A stretch of DNA of 64,000 nucleotides, taken from contig DKPQ01000025.1 in assembly GCA_002471275.1 (NCBI GenBank), forward strand, positions 204,075 through 268,074. The letters run 5' to 3'. The translations under genes and the position numbers were made by a program. The first letter of the stretch is position 1. Every line of letters begins with the position of its first letter. Shown here in pieces: positions 27,580 through 36,646 of the stretch. The notes under the pieces were generated by a model. That model saw only the letters and a list, made by a program, of their open reading frames with translations. It searched no databases and had not been told where the DNA came from. Source of the DNA: Flammeovirgaceae bacterium UBA7330. GTDB lineage: Bacteria; Bacteroidota; Bacteroidia; Cytophagales; Cyclobacteriaceae.

Positions 27580-28284
27580 TTATAGAAGTGTGATTTTTTT
27601 ATCCTGGTAGGAGGGGATGATGGAGTAAAGGCTCATCTCCATGCAAAAATCCAGGTCTTTCTCAATTCCAAAAGCAGCCAGTCTTTTGGCATGCGAAGAA
27701 TTGTGAGCCGCATGAAGTAAGTCCATGTGGTGAAAATGGTACAAATCACCAGCCATAAAGGCAGAATCGCCTGATGGCTGGTGAGTTGCCTTTATTTCAT
27801 TGATCAGTGCTCCGGCAAACAATGTGTCTTCGATATTGACCATCCCTTTCCATCCGGCACAGTGGATAATAATATTCTTGTTGGAGTCCAGGATGAAATC
27901 AGCCATGGCCCTAAGGTTTAGGAAAGCGCCAATAAGAATCTGATCTGCCCCGATGGATTTTAAGATAGCCTGGGTTCCATTGGTGGTAGTTACTGCAATA
28001 TCCTTACTCTGAAATTCGTCATTCATGTATTCGTAGGGAGAGTTGCCAACATCAAATCCAGCCACCTTTTCTCCGCCACGTTCGCCTGCTATGATCATTC
28101 CCTTTTTCTTGAAGTTTTTACATTCTTCAACAGTGGCTACAGGATAAATAGCATTTACCCCGTAGGCAAGACCGGTAACAATACAGGATGTAGCCCTGAA
28201 AATATCAACAACAATAACCACTTTTCCTTTGAGGTTGAAGTGCTGTATCAGGTCGGGGGTTAAACAAACTTCAACGGTTTTCAT
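27580..28284 (-). CDS. 2-phosphosulfolactate phosphatase (ComB family)
   Basis: A 234-residue ComB-fold protein. Typical segments are VVIVVDIFRATSCIVTGLAYG, IIAGERGGEKVAGFDVGNSP, and the TTNGT motif that contributes to the Mg-dependent site. In archaea the enzyme acts in coenzyme M synthesis; in Bacteroidota its role is uncertain and may involve sulfonate metabolites such as those of sulfonolipids. It lies 13 bp after gcvT on the same strand and converges on carbonic anhydrase. Confidence 0.88.
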   Translation of the reverse strand: MKTVEVCLTPDLIQHFNLKGKVVIVVDIFRATSCIVTGLAYGVNAIYPVATVEECKNFKKKGMIIAGERGGEKVAGFDVGNSPYEYMNDEFQSKDIAVTTTNGTQAILKSIGADQILIGAFLNLRAMADFILDSNKNIIIHCAGWKGMVNIEDTLFAGALINEIKATHQPSGDSAFMAGDLYHFHHMDLLHAAHNSSHAKRLAAFGIEKDLDFCMEMSLYSIIPSYQDKKITLL

Positions 28285-28297
28285 CTTGCATCGAGCG

Positions 28298-29374
28298 TTA
28301 TATGAATGGTGTTTTTACAACTTTGGACTTGATGTTTTTATTTCGGATCTCAATGTTCACTTCTGTTCCGGGTCTATGAAGTCCGGTTTTTATATAGCCC
28401 AGGGCTATACCCTTGTTAGTGACTGGTGATATGGAACCTGATGTGATCAAGCCCATGATATTTCCTTCGTTATCAACAATGCGGTATCCATGTCTTGGGA
28501 TGCCTTTGTCAATGATTTCCAGTCCTACCAATTTAAATTCTGTGCCTTCTTCTTTGTCTTTTTTTAGCTGATCAGCATTGATAAAATCCTTGGTGAATTT
28601 CGTAACCCATCCCAGTCCTGCGGCAATCGGTGAAGTGTCCTCATCAATGTCATTGCCATAGAGGCAAAAACCCATTTCCAATCGGAGGGTGTCTCTTGCT
28701 CCCAGGCCAATAGGAAGGATGTTGAATTCCGCACCAGCTTCAAATATGGCTTTCCATACTTCTTTGGCATCCTCTTTCTGGATATAAAGTTCAAATCCTC
28801 CAGCACCCGTGTACCCGGTCGCTGAAATGATCATCTTTTTTCCGGCCAGGGTATCCTCTATGAAGTGATAGTATTTTACAGAGGAAAGATCAGCATCAGT
28901 AAGCTTTTGTAGTGTATCCGAGGCTTTTGGTCCCTGCACGGCCAGAAGAACGATGTCTTCTGAGATATTTTTGAGGGTGGCACCTTTGTTTTGGCTGGTG
29001 ATCCATGTCCAGTCCTTTTCTATATTGGATGCGTTTACTACCAACATATATTCTTCCTCACCCATCTTATAAGTAATGAAGTCGTCCACCACTCCTCCTT
29101 TGTCATTGGGCAGATACCCATATTGAGCCTGACCAACAGATAGTTTCGAAAGATCATTGGAAGAGATCCACTGGAGTGTTTCCAGGGCTTTCGGGCCGGT
29201 AACCATAAATTCACCCATGTGGGAAACGTCAAAGACGCCTACGCCATTTCTCACGGCAAGATGTTCCTCTTTATCGGAAGAATACCTTACTGGCATTTCG
29301 AAGCCGGCAAACGGAACAATTTTAGCACCCAGGCTGACATGTATTTCGTGCAAAGGAATTCTTTTCAGATCCAT
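28298..29374 (-). CDS. gcvT: Aminomethyltransferase, glycine cleavage T protein
   Basis: A 358-residue tetrahydrofolate enzyme. Conserved pieces include MPVRYSSDKEEHLAVRNGVG, VFDVSHMGEF, the folate-binding ATGYTGAGGFELYI, and RDTLRLEMGFCLYGNDID. It transfers the methylene group from the H protein to tetrahydrofolate. Other glycine cleavage genes (gcvH, gcvP) are not in the window. No glycine riboswitch was recognised in the short upstream region. Confidence 0.94.
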   Translation of the reverse strand: MDLKRIPLHEIHVSLGAKIVPFAGFEMPVRYSSDKEEHLAVRNGVGVFDVSHMGEFMVTGPKALETLQWISSNDLSKLSVGQAQYGYLPNDKGGVVDDFITYKMGEEEYMLVVNASNIEKDWTWITSQNKGATLKNISEDIVLLAVQGPKASDTLQKLTDADLSSVKYYHFIEDTLAGKKMIISATGYTGAGGFELYIQKEDAKEVWKAIFEAGAEFNILPIGLGARDTLRLEMGFCLYGNDIDEDTSPIAAGLGWVTKFTKDFINADQLKKDKEEGTEFKLVGLEIIDKGIPRHGYRIVDNEGNIMGLITSGSISPVTNKGIALGYIKTGLHRPGTEVNIEIRNKNIKSKVVKTPFI

Positions 29375-29422
29375 CGGTGAACGGTTAGTAAGTTCTCGTA
29401 AAATTAGGTGTTTTAAATGATA

Positions 29423-30199
29423 TTAAAGCCCTAGTTCAATAGAGACCGGACAATGGTCAGATCCCAGGAATTCATTGTGAATTTCGGCACTCCTCAGTTT
29501 GGACTTCAATTGTTCACTGACCAGGAAGTAGTCTATCCGCCAACCTACATTTCTGGCCCGGGCATTGAACTTGTAGTTCCACCAACTGTATTTCACTTCA
29601 TCAGGATAGAACATCCGAAAAGTATCAATGAATCCAGCATTGAGCAGGTTGTTAATGCCATCTATTTCAGTCTGAGTATATCCTGAGGTTTTGTTATAAT
29701 TAGCTTTTGGTCTGGCGATGTCAATGTCCTGATGAGCCACGTTTAAATCTCCACAAATCACCACGGGTTTTTTCTCTTCCAGGGCCTGTATATGCTCGAG
29801 GAATGCTTCATCCCAGGTTTTACGGTAATCCAGCCGTTTCATTCCTTCCCCGGAATTCGGGGTATAGACGGTCACCAGGATAAAGGAATCATACTCTGCA
29901 GTAATTACCCTGCCTTCCATATCGTGCTCCTCGATCCCAATATCCTCAGAAACTTCAATGGGTTTTGTTTTGGTCAGGATGGCCGTACCGGAGTACCCCT
30001 TTCGTTCTTTAGAACTGTTGACAAATGTTTCGTATTCCGAAAGAATGCTCAAAGCAGATTTGGCTTCTTCAGGCTGTGCCTTGGTCTCCTGCAGGCATAA
30101 GATGTCTGGCGACATCGTTTTCACATCTTTGATAAAATCTTTTTTCATCATCGCCCGGATACCATTCACATTCCAGGAGACGAGTTTAATTGATGACAT
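29423..30199 (-). CDS. xth: Exodeoxyribonuclease III
   Basis: A 258-residue AP endonuclease/exonuclease of the ExoIII family. It starts with KLVSWNVNGIRA, has the catalytic glutamate in LCLQETKAQ, the active-site Tyr region VYTPNSG, GDLNVAHQDID, and ends with YFLVSEQL and GSDHCPVSIEL, whose Asp-His pair is catalytic. It repairs abasic sites. It is 48 bp upstream of gcvT on the same strand. Confidence 0.94.
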   Translation of the reverse strand: MSSIKLVSWNVNGIRAMMKKDFIKDVKTMSPDILCLQETKAQPEEAKSALSILSEYETFVNSSKERKGYSGTAILTKTKPIEVSEDIGIEEHDMEGRVITAEYDSFILVTVYTPNSGEGMKRLDYRKTWDEAFLEHIQALEEKKPVVICGDLNVAHQDIDIARPKANYNKTSGYTQTEIDGINNLLNAGFIDTFRMFYPDEVKYSWWNYKFNARARNVGWRIDYFLVSEQLKSKLRSAEIHNEFLGSDHCPVSIELGL

Positions 30200-30268
30200 A
30201 GAATAAAGTTTGATGGCGAAATTATAAAACCCGTGTGCCTTTGGTTAGTATTCGGTCAATTGATTTGC

Positions 30269-30685
30269 TCAATTGTATTTTTTATTCATGTAGGAAACAG
30301 ATTCACCGATCAATTCCTTCAGAATCTCAAGGTCTACCTCATCGAGTGATTTAATATACAGGCAACTTTTTCCGGTCTTGTATTTTCCCAGCTCAGCCAT
30401 CAGTTTACCATAGCGTTCGAAGCCCGGCATGATATAAAGCGTGAGATTTTGTTTTCTTGGAGAAAATCCAACAATAAAAAAATCACCTTCCCGTCCGGAT
30501 TCATATTTATAGTGATAGTTGCCAAAACCAACAATGCTCGAGCCCCACATTTTTGGAGGTTCCCTGGTGATTTCCTGCATGATTTCAATCAATTTGAAGC
30601 TATCAACTCTTTTCTTATCTTCATCCACAGATTCGATAAATGCATTTACATCACTATCATTTGGTAGGGTCTTGTTCGTAGCCAT
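30269..30685 (-). CDS. DUF1801 domain-containing protein
   Basis: A 138-residue protein fitting the DUF1801/YdhG fold: DVNAFIESVDEDKKRVDSFKL, PKMWGSSIVGFGNYHYKY, FSPRKQNLTLYIMPGF and LGKYKTGKSCLYIKSLDEVD. The family is related to frataxin-like YdhG proteins and has no settled function. It is probably cytoplasmic and transcribed alone. Confidence 0.88.
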   Translation of the reverse strand: MATNKTLPNDSDVNAFIESVDEDKKRVDSFKLIEIMQEITREPPKMWGSSIVGFGNYHYKYESGREGDFFIVGFSPRKQNLTLYIMPGFERYGKLMAELGKYKTGKSCLYIKSLDEVDLEILKELIGESVSYMNKKYN

Positions 30686-30773
30686 ACTGATGGAATTTTA
30701 GATTTATTTTACAATTTTATAAAAAGTGGAACAATGTTTGATTTTAACCTAACAACATCAAAAGAATAAGGTC

Positions 30774-31349
30774 ATGAAACTCATAAGATTTTTAATAGTA
30801 GCCCCCTTGCTTTTGGCATTGGCCGGATGTAACAACGACGATGGACTGATTGGACCTCAAGGCCCTCCTGGACCGAAAGGTGATGATGGCCCACAAGGCC
30901 CACAAGGTGTGCCTGGAGAAAGTGGATATTTGTTTGAATATGTAGACATTGATTTTGTGGCGCCCGATTATGAGGTGATCTTGGAGCTACCTCAGGATTT
31001 TGAAGTGTTCAACGAAGATAAAGCACTGGTATATCTGCTGTGGGATGTAACCTCAGAAGATGTAGATATCTGGAGATTACTTCCGCAGACCATCATATTG
31101 GACGAGGGAATCTTTCAATACAACTACGACTTCACCATGTATGATGTGAGGCTGTTTATGGATGCTCAGTTCCCACTTTCAAACCTACAGGAAGGTGATC
31201 TGCTCAACCAGGTGGTAAGGGTCGTGATCATTCCGGCACAGTTTTGGGAGTCAGGAAGGGTAGACTTTACCAACTACGATGAAGTAGCTGAGATGCTGGG
31301 TATTCCGGAATTGAAGGTAGATAGAAAAGAATTTGTAAGCAGGAACTAA
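30774..31349 (+). CDS. Collagen-like lipoprotein
   Basis: A 191-residue lipoprotein with a good lipobox (LLLALAGC at the cleavage cysteine, residue 19). Right after it come nine or so Gly-X-Y triplets (GPQGPPGPKGDDGPQGPQG), a short collagen-like stalk, then a globular domain of about 145 residues with no recognised family. The collagen segment may trimerise or space the domain from the membrane. It is preceded by an AT-rich gap shared with the divergent DUF1801 gene and converges on the AlkD gene. Confidence 0.8.
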   Translation: MKLIRFLIVAPLLLALAGCNNDDGLIGPQGPPGPKGDDGPQGPQGVPGESGYLFEYVDIDFVAPDYEVILELPQDFEVFNEDKALVYLLWDVTSEDVDIWRLLPQTIILDEGIFQYNYDFTMYDVRLFMDAQFPLSNLQEGDLLNQVVRVVIIPAQFWESGRVDFTNYDEVAEMLGIPELKVDRKEFVSRN

Positions 31350-31355
31350 CGCCTT

Positions 31356-32042
31356 TTAGGACTTTTTATTAAGTCTGCCGATTACCGCCATACTAGTTAG
31401 TTCCCTCAGGGCATCATTCGCAATCCATTTTGCAGAAGAGGTGCCCTGATTTTTTATTTGATGAGCCACTTCAATGGCTTTTTGATGGAGACCTTGATTT
31501 CTCTTTCCGATTTGGCGTAGGGCCCAGTTCACTGCTTTCCTCACAAAGTTTCTTTCATCATGGGCCTCCCTAATAATGAAGGGGAAGAAGGCTTCCAGTT
31601 GATGGTCCTGGGCTTTCTTATCATGGATGGCCAGATTCACCATGGTCACAAATCCGCCACGTTTAACAAATTCTTCTTTCCTCGCAGACCAGGTGATAGC
31701 TTGGGTATAGGCATAGTCAGTATCAGCAAGTGTCCGACAGAAACTATCGCAGATATCCCAGGAATAAATGTCGCCAAGCCAATCTTCCGACTTTTCAATC
31801 GTGATTTTCCCGGGGTCGGCGATATAGGTGGCCAACAGTTTGGCTTCGTGGATGCTCGATTTCCAAAGCGAATCTGCAAGTTGCTGGCTTACCCCAAGTG
31901 CTTTGGCAAGCTTACGTAGCTCGGGGCTTCGGATACCTATCACATTTTCTGTTGGGATGCCGAACCTGCTGATACCTGCCACTAAGTCTGGGTTAGCCAT
32001 TTGCTTTAGCTGGTCAATTATCGATTCTACTGAATGATCCAT
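31356..32042 (-). CDS. DNA alkylation repair protein (AlkD-like)
   Basis: A 228-residue HEAT-like repeat DNA glycosylase family protein. Segments such as GIRSPELRKLAKALG, DWLGDIYSWDICDSFCRTL and HDERNFVRKAVNWALRQIGKRN match AlkD-type enzymes, which excise bulky or cationic alkylated bases without base flipping. It stands alone, 6 bp from the convergent collagen-like lipoprotein gene. Confidence 0.87.
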   Translation of the reverse strand: MDHSVESIIDQLKQMANPDLVAGISRFGIPTENVIGIRSPELRKLAKALGVSQQLADSLWKSSIHEAKLLATYIADPGKITIEKSEDWLGDIYSWDICDSFCRTLADTDYAYTQAITWSARKEEFVKRGGFVTMVNLAIHDKKAQDHQLEAFFPFIIREAHDERNFVRKAVNWALRQIGKRNQGLHQKAIEVAHQIKNQGTSSAKWIANDALRELTSMAVIGRLNKKS

Positions 32043-32252
32043 CTATATTGCCTTGTTGAAATCGTGAAAATATCCCGGGGTTTTTGCTAAGGTAATCCTG
32101 GAGGCATTGTTTTTGCTACGTTAATAGCATGAAATGTCCATAAAGCAAGCTATACTAACCGAGCATGAGTATTTGAAAGAAAATCGAGGTCTGGTTGTAG
32201 TTTTGAAGTACCCGGACATTCCATGTGACCTATTAAAATCAATTATACACAC

Positions 32253-32831
32253 ATGAAAAGTGTACTTATTATCGGATTTCTCCTGATCTATGTGACCAGT
32301 GCGATGGCGCAAAGGGATTTTTTAGAAGGCTATGTGGTGTTGAATAGTGGTGACACACTTTATGGGCTGGTCAAAGACAGAAAAGAAGGGTTTTCAGCCA
32401 AGTTGTTGGATCGGATCATTTTGAAGCACAAGAAAAAGCGTTTAAAGTTTCGCCCTGATCAGCTAATGGCTTACAGCAGGGCAGGATCAAATTTTCACAG
32501 TGTCCCATTTAGCAGGGGAAACGACCTGCTGGGGGTTTCTAGAATTAAGATCGGTCAGAAGCACTTTTTAAAGGTGTATATAGCTGGCTACCTCACACTC
32601 TATATGGATGAATATGTGGATGACTCGGGGCCGAATTTCGATGGGAATTTCTATCTGATCCGTGAGGATGAATTACAGTATATGCAGGTATCCATGCTTT
32701 TTTTCAGAAAGAAATTGGTTCCCTATTTTGATGATGCTCCCCATATAGCCAAAGCCATAGAGGACAAGGACTATAGATATCGGGATCTTATTAAGATAGT
32801 CACTGAATATAATAAATGGCACTCATTGTAA
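32253..32831 (+). CDS. Hypothetical secreted protein
   Basis: A 192-residue protein with a clear signal peptide (VLIIGFLLIYVTSAMAQ). The mature part begins with GYVVLNSGDTLYGLVKDRK, a motif seen at the start of many unassigned Bacteroidota exported proteins, then a basic stretch (KHKKKRLKFRP). No catalytic motif is evident. The 210 bp before it contain no other gene that I can support. Confidence 0.65.
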   Translation: MKSVLIIGFLLIYVTSAMAQRDFLEGYVVLNSGDTLYGLVKDRKEGFSAKLLDRIILKHKKKRLKFRPDQLMAYSRAGSNFHSVPFSRGNDLLGVSRIKIGQKHFLKVYIAGYLTLYMDEYVDDSGPNFDGNFYLIREDELQYMQVSMLFFRKKLVPYFDDAPHIAKAIEDKDYRYRDLIKIVTEYNKWHSL

Positions 32832-32891
32832 TTGAGCGCCATTAAATAGGTTTCGGTTGGTGTTTTCTTGTTGCTAGTTGAAAAGATATCG

Positions 32892-34106
32892 TTAGATAGC
32901 CAACAGTTTCTTGTTTAACTCAAGAGGATTCAGTGTTATTTTAAAAGTACTTCCTTCACCTTTTTTACTGGTTACCTCCAGTTTACCTCCATGCATCTGA
33001 ACAAACTCCTGAGTGAGCATCAAACCCATCCCCGTTCCTTTTTCTCCGGACGTACCTAAAGTGCTGTTATTTCTATTTTGCATGAGCAGTGCCCCAATCT
33101 GAGACTCGGTAAGTCCTATCCCATTATCGGTTACTTTCAATACCGAGTCGCCATACTCATTTTCGGAAATTTCGATACCGATAAGTCCTCCAATATGTGT
33201 GAATTTTATGGCATTATTTACAAGATTCCTCAGGATAAAAGTCAACTGATTTCTGTCTCCGTAAACGACCATCTGCTCTTTGATGTCCTGTGCCAGTCTG
33301 ATGTTTTTCTTTCTGGCAGAGGTTGAACAAAGGTCCAGTACCTCATTGACAAGCTCTTCGGGATGAATGATCTCAGGATGAATGTCAAAGCCATTCATTT
33401 GTGATTGAGCCCAGTTGATCAGGTTGTCTGCCAGCTGAACAGTTCCATCAATGGTATCTTTGAACTGTTTTGATACCTCAAGCATTCGATCTTTTGAAAA
33501 GTCATCTGCATTTTCAATGATCATATTCACAAATCCGCTCAACCCGCATAATGGACTTTTCATGTCGTGCGAAACTACGTTGAAGAATTTATTCTTTATC
33601 GCATCCAGTCGCTCCAGTTCTTCTTCCTGCTCATTGATCTTTGCATTTTTTTCTTTTAGCTGGGACTTGAGTCGGGCTATTTCATCAGACATCTCCTGAA
33701 TTTTTGCTTTGTCAGTTGACTGATCGCTTTGAATGTTTCTTCTTGGCTTTAGCTCGGTGATGCGGCTTTCAATTTTACCTTCTCGATTTATCTGAGAGTT
33801 GACCAAGACCAGTACTTTGGAGTGATCTCTGCGCACAATCTCAAATCGTACGTCATTGATCTTACCGTGGAGCTGAAGAAGTGGAGCATATTGGGAATTG
33901 TAGTAGATCTTTCCACCCATAGGCAGGAGATTCTGGAAATACATTCTATTAAGTACTTCAGCTTCACTTCTTTGTATCAAGGAGAAAAAACTATCGCTGG
34001 CTTCGATAATGATTCCGGTTGATTCTGCTACGAAACTTGCAGTTGAAGGCTGATGAAAAACGCGTTCTGAATTTTTTGACCTTTCTGCGACCTTAACAAT
34101 TTCCAT
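32892..34106 (-). CDS. PAS domain-containing sensor histidine kinase
   Basis: A 404-residue soluble kinase with no transmembrane segment. A PAS-like domain spans about residues 20-130, followed by a coiled coil (about 138-175, rich in Glu/Lys). HisKA carries the phosphoacceptor in FFNVVSHDMKSPLCGLSGFV, and the HATPase has LVNNAIKFTH (N box), DNGIGL (G1) and GEKGTGMGL (G2). It senses a cytoplasmic signal. No partner response regulator is adjacent. Confidence 0.92.
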   Translation of the reverse strand: MEIVKVAERSKNSERVFHQPSTASFVAESTGIIIEASDSFFSLIQRSEAEVLNRMYFQNLLPMGGKIYYNSQYAPLLQLHGKINDVRFEIVRRDHSKVLVLVNSQINREGKIESRITELKPRRNIQSDQSTDKAKIQEMSDEIARLKSQLKEKNAKINEQEEELERLDAIKNKFFNVVSHDMKSPLCGLSGFVNMIIENADDFSKDRMLEVSKQFKDTIDGTVQLADNLINWAQSQMNGFDIHPEIIHPEELVNEVLDLCSTSARKKNIRLAQDIKEQMVVYGDRNQLTFILRNLVNNAIKFTHIGGLIGIEISENEYGDSVLKVTDNGIGLTESQIGALLMQNRNNSTLGTSGEKGTGMGLMLTQEFVQMHGGKLEVTSKKGEGSTFKITLNPLELNKKLLAI

Positions 34107-34330
34107 ATGAACTAGATAAATTAACGATCCGGATAAATGACTATCTCGCTCGTGTTACATTCAATTTCAATGTAATAGTAAAGGGAATGGAGAATGAATA
34201 CCATAGGTTTTTTCCCGTAGACGGGTCCATGAAATACGGGATGGTAATTCTCGTAATTTACTCAAATAACATACTGTAAGAATCAGATAATCAATAAGTT
34301 ATCCGTTTGAAATTCTGGAAAATTACTTAT

Positions 34331-34813
34331 CTACGTTATTACACGTAATTTCTCCAGAATTCGCGTAACAGCGGGGCAAATCATGCTGTTTTTCCAGGTT
34401 AACTGGGTGATTTGGTGCATCTTTTTTCGATTGGTATGCGGGTATTCTTTACATGCTTTTGGGCGATCCTCATATACCAGACATGTATTATCATCCAGGA
34501 GAAACGGACACGGTGAGGACTTCAATACATAGTCATTGTCAGCATCCAGGTACAGGTATTTTTCGATAAATATCCCGGGTGCAAGCTTCAGGCTTTTTGC
34601 CATTCTATCGATATCAGACATCATGAAAATGGGGCTGGTGGTCTTGCAGCAATTGGCACAGTCCAGACAATCTATTTCTTCGAATACTTCTTCGTGTGCC
34701 TGATGAAATTTCTGATCGAGGTCTTTAGGTTTTTCACGTCGATATTTATCAAGCATTTGCTTATTCTGCTTTTTCGAAGAAATGGCCCTGTCCAGATCTG
34801 CCTGATATTTCAA
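34331..34813 (-). CDS. YkgJ-family zinc/iron-chelating cysteine cluster protein
   Basis: A 160-residue protein with the YkgJ cysteine pattern: CLDCANCCKTTSP near residue 48, then CPFLLDDNTCLVYEDRPKACKEYPH near residues 105-125. The cluster is thought to bind Zn or an iron-sulfur centre. Function unknown. It lies just past the sodB terminator on the same strand. Confidence 0.85.
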   Translation of the reverse strand: MKYQADLDRAISSKKQNKQMLDKYRREKPKDLDQKFHQAHEEVFEEIDCLDCANCCKTTSPIFMMSDIDRMAKSLKLAPGIFIEKYLYLDADNDYVLKSSPCPFLLDDNTCLVYEDRPKACKEYPHTNRKKMHQITQLTWKNSMICPAVTRILEKLRVIT

Positions 34814-34839
34814 TTTAATCGCGCATTTGAGTGGAAAGA

Positions 34840-34868
34840 AAAAAGCCCCCGGGTATGGAGGCTCTTTT
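34840..34868 (-). terminator. Intrinsic terminator of sodB
   Basis: AGCCCCC at 34846-34852 pairs with GGAGGCT at 34859-34865 with one wobble. On the minus strand the stem ends in a T run. It lies 22 bp past the sodB stop. Confidence 0.75.
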
Positions 34869-34890
34869 GAGTAAGAATATTCTAATGGGA

Positions 34891-35493
34891 TTATTTTGCA
34901 GCAGCAAATTTCTTAGCTACAGCATCCCAGTCAATTACGTTGAAGAAAGCGTTGATATAATCAGGTCGCCTGTTCTGATAGTTCAAATAATAGGCATGCT
35001 CCCAAACGTCTAATCCAAGGATTGGCGTTCCATTACATCCTGACCCTGGCATTAATGGGTTATCCTGGTTGGGTGTTGAACACACGGAAAGTTTACCACC
35101 TTCTACACACAGCCATGCCCAGCCAGATCCAAATCGTGTGGCAGCAGCATTGCTGAATTCTTCTTTGAATTTATCAAACGATCCGAAGGCACTGTCAATA
35201 GCAGAAGCCAGATCTCCTGAAGGCGTACCGCCTCCCTTAGGACTCATGATCGTCCAGAAAAGTGAGTGATTCCAGTGACCACCTCCGTTGTTACGAACTG
35301 CACCGACGTCTGAATGATTTTTCATCAGGTCATCAAGGGACTTTCCGGCCATGGGGGTGCCCTCAATCGCTGCGTTTAATTTCGAAACGTATGCAGCATG
35401 ATGCTTTCCATGGTGTATTTCCATGGTTTTTGCATCAATATGTGGTTCCAACGCATTGTGCGCATAGGGTAGATCGGGTAATTCAAATGCCAT
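34891..35493 (-). CDS. sodB: Superoxide dismutase, Fe/Mn family
   Basis: A 200-residue cytoplasmic superoxide dismutase. Metal ligands are in MEIHHGKHHAAYV (His), NHSLFW (His), and DVWEHAYY (Asp and His). The GGGHWNHSLF and GSGWAWL segments are diagnostic of the Fe/Mn family; the metal cannot be told with confidence. It is monocistronic, with a terminator downstream. A -7-like TATATTCG lies about 40 bp upstream of the start, a weak promoter candidate. Confidence 0.94.
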   Translation of the reverse strand: MAFELPDLPYAHNALEPHIDAKTMEIHHGKHHAAYVSKLNAAIEGTPMAGKSLDDLMKNHSDVGAVRNNGGGHWNHSLFWTIMSPKGGGTPSGDLASAIDSAFGSFDKFKEEFSNAAATRFGSGWAWLCVEGGKLSVCSTPNQDNPLMPGSGCNGTPILGLDVWEHAYYLNYQNRRPDYINAFFNVIDWDAVAKKFAAAK

Positions 35494-35550
35494 AATTTAT
35501 TATGATTTATTGTTCAAGTTTTTCAGTCTTCGAATATAAAACATTATCGC

Positions 35551-36009
35551 TCAGGAATTGTTCCCTCTCAGCTGTTTGAAGAATGATTTAATCAAATTGG
35601 ATGATTCTTCCTCCAATAATCCACTCAGGATGCTGGTTTTTGGGTGAAGCAGTTTCCCATGATTGCTAAAACCTCTCTTTTCATCTTTGGCAGCAAAGAC
35701 GAGTTTCTCCAGCTGAGACCAGTAGAGTGCACCGGCACACATCACGCAAGGTTCCAGAGTGACATAAAGCGTACATTGATCCAGGTATTTGCTTCCCAAA
35801 TAATTCTGAGCTGATGTGATAGCCAGCATCTCTGCATGTGCTGTGCAATCATTTAATTGTTCCACCTGGTTGTGGCCCCTGGCAATGATGGTCTTGTTGG
35901 AAACAACTACTGCGCCAATAGGGATCTCTCCTTTTTCAAATGCTTTTTCGGCCTCTTTTAAGGCTTGTCGCATAAAGTGCTCATCGGAGTGTACGCTTAG
36001 CTCAGTCAT
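35551..36009 (-). CDS. tadA: tRNA-specific adenosine deaminase TadA
   Basis: A 152-residue zinc deaminase that converts A34 to inosine in tRNA-Arg(ACG). The zinc site is HAEMLAI (His, with catalytic Glu) and PCVMCAGAL (two Cys). Length and C-terminal GLLEEESSNLIKSFFKQLR fit TadA better than guanine or cytosine deaminases. It overlaps the upstream secreted-protein gene by 8 bp. Confidence 0.88.
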   Translation of the reverse strand: MTELSVHSDEHFMRQALKEAEKAFEKGEIPIGAVVVSNKTIIARGHNQVEQLNDCTAHAEMLAITSAQNYLGSKYLDQCTLYVTLEPCVMCAGALYWSQLEKLVFAAKDEKRGFSNHGKLLHPKTSILSGLLEEESSNLIKSFFKQLRGNNS

Positions 36010-36568
36010 CGATCCTGATACTTTCCATCATGCTTTTTGCCGTGGATTGCCATCGATCCATGACCCTGGCCGGAGCGGAAAAGTTGAAGAGCAACACCTG
36101 GTTATTGAATAAGGTATACTGTATATAGGTGTATTTGCTGGTAGCAGCAGGGCCGCCAAACACGTTGTCTTCATCCGTAACTTTCGAGACAAACTCCAGA
36201 ACGATGTACTCCCGACCATTGATCTCTTTCACTTCCTGCTGAGAAAATTCTACCTCATTGTACAGGTTTCTGATGCCCGAAATATAAAACTGCATGAGCA
36301 GCTCTAAATCATTGGCCGCCCATCCCAGATTGGTCAGGGTGATACCAAAATCAATGTTCCGGTCATAGCTGGTATACATGACCAGTGGTTCTTTAGAGCT
36401 CACATACTTATTGATCCTTTCGGATTTTGACATCAGGATAAAATCCTCGGGGAGTAATAAGCTGATATCTTTATTGATCTGTACCTTTTCCAGCTTATGT
36501 TGAGCAGACAAAGGCCAATAACTGCATAAACTCACTACGATCCACACCCTGATCAGTACTTGCTTCAT
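36002..36568 (-). CDS. Hypothetical exported protein
   Basis: A 188-residue protein with a signal peptide (VLIRVWIVVSLCSYWPLSAQ). The body, from ISLLLPEDFILMSKSE to FNFSAPARVMDRWQSTAKSMMESI, has the look of PsbP-like or DcrB-type small periplasmic domains common in Bacteroidota, but I cannot assign a function. It overlaps tadA by 8 bp and is divergent from aspS, 78 bp away. Confidence 0.6.
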   Translation of the reverse strand: MKQVLIRVWIVVSLCSYWPLSAQHKLEKVQINKDISLLLPEDFILMSKSERINKYVSSKEPLVMYTSYDRNIDFGITLTNLGWAANDLELLMQFYISGIRNLYNEVEFSQQEVKEINGREYIVLEFVSKVTDEDNVFGGPAATSKYTYIQYTLFNNQVLLFNFSAPARVMDRWQSTAKSMMESIRIDD

Positions 36569-36607
36569 CGGTTAAATTTTTAATTATCTCAAAGCTAAAA
36601 CTATTGT

Positions 36608-36615
36608 TAAATTTG
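36608..36615 (+). promoter_or_regulatory. Candidate -7 box for aspS
   Basis: TAAATTTG matches the Bacteroidota -7 consensus TAnnTTTG fully and lies 31 bp before the aspS ATG. A clear TTTG -33 element at the right distance was not found, so this is provisional. Confidence 0.4.
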
Positions 36616-36646
36616 CCGCTGTTTGTTTCAATTAAACTTCAGATAA

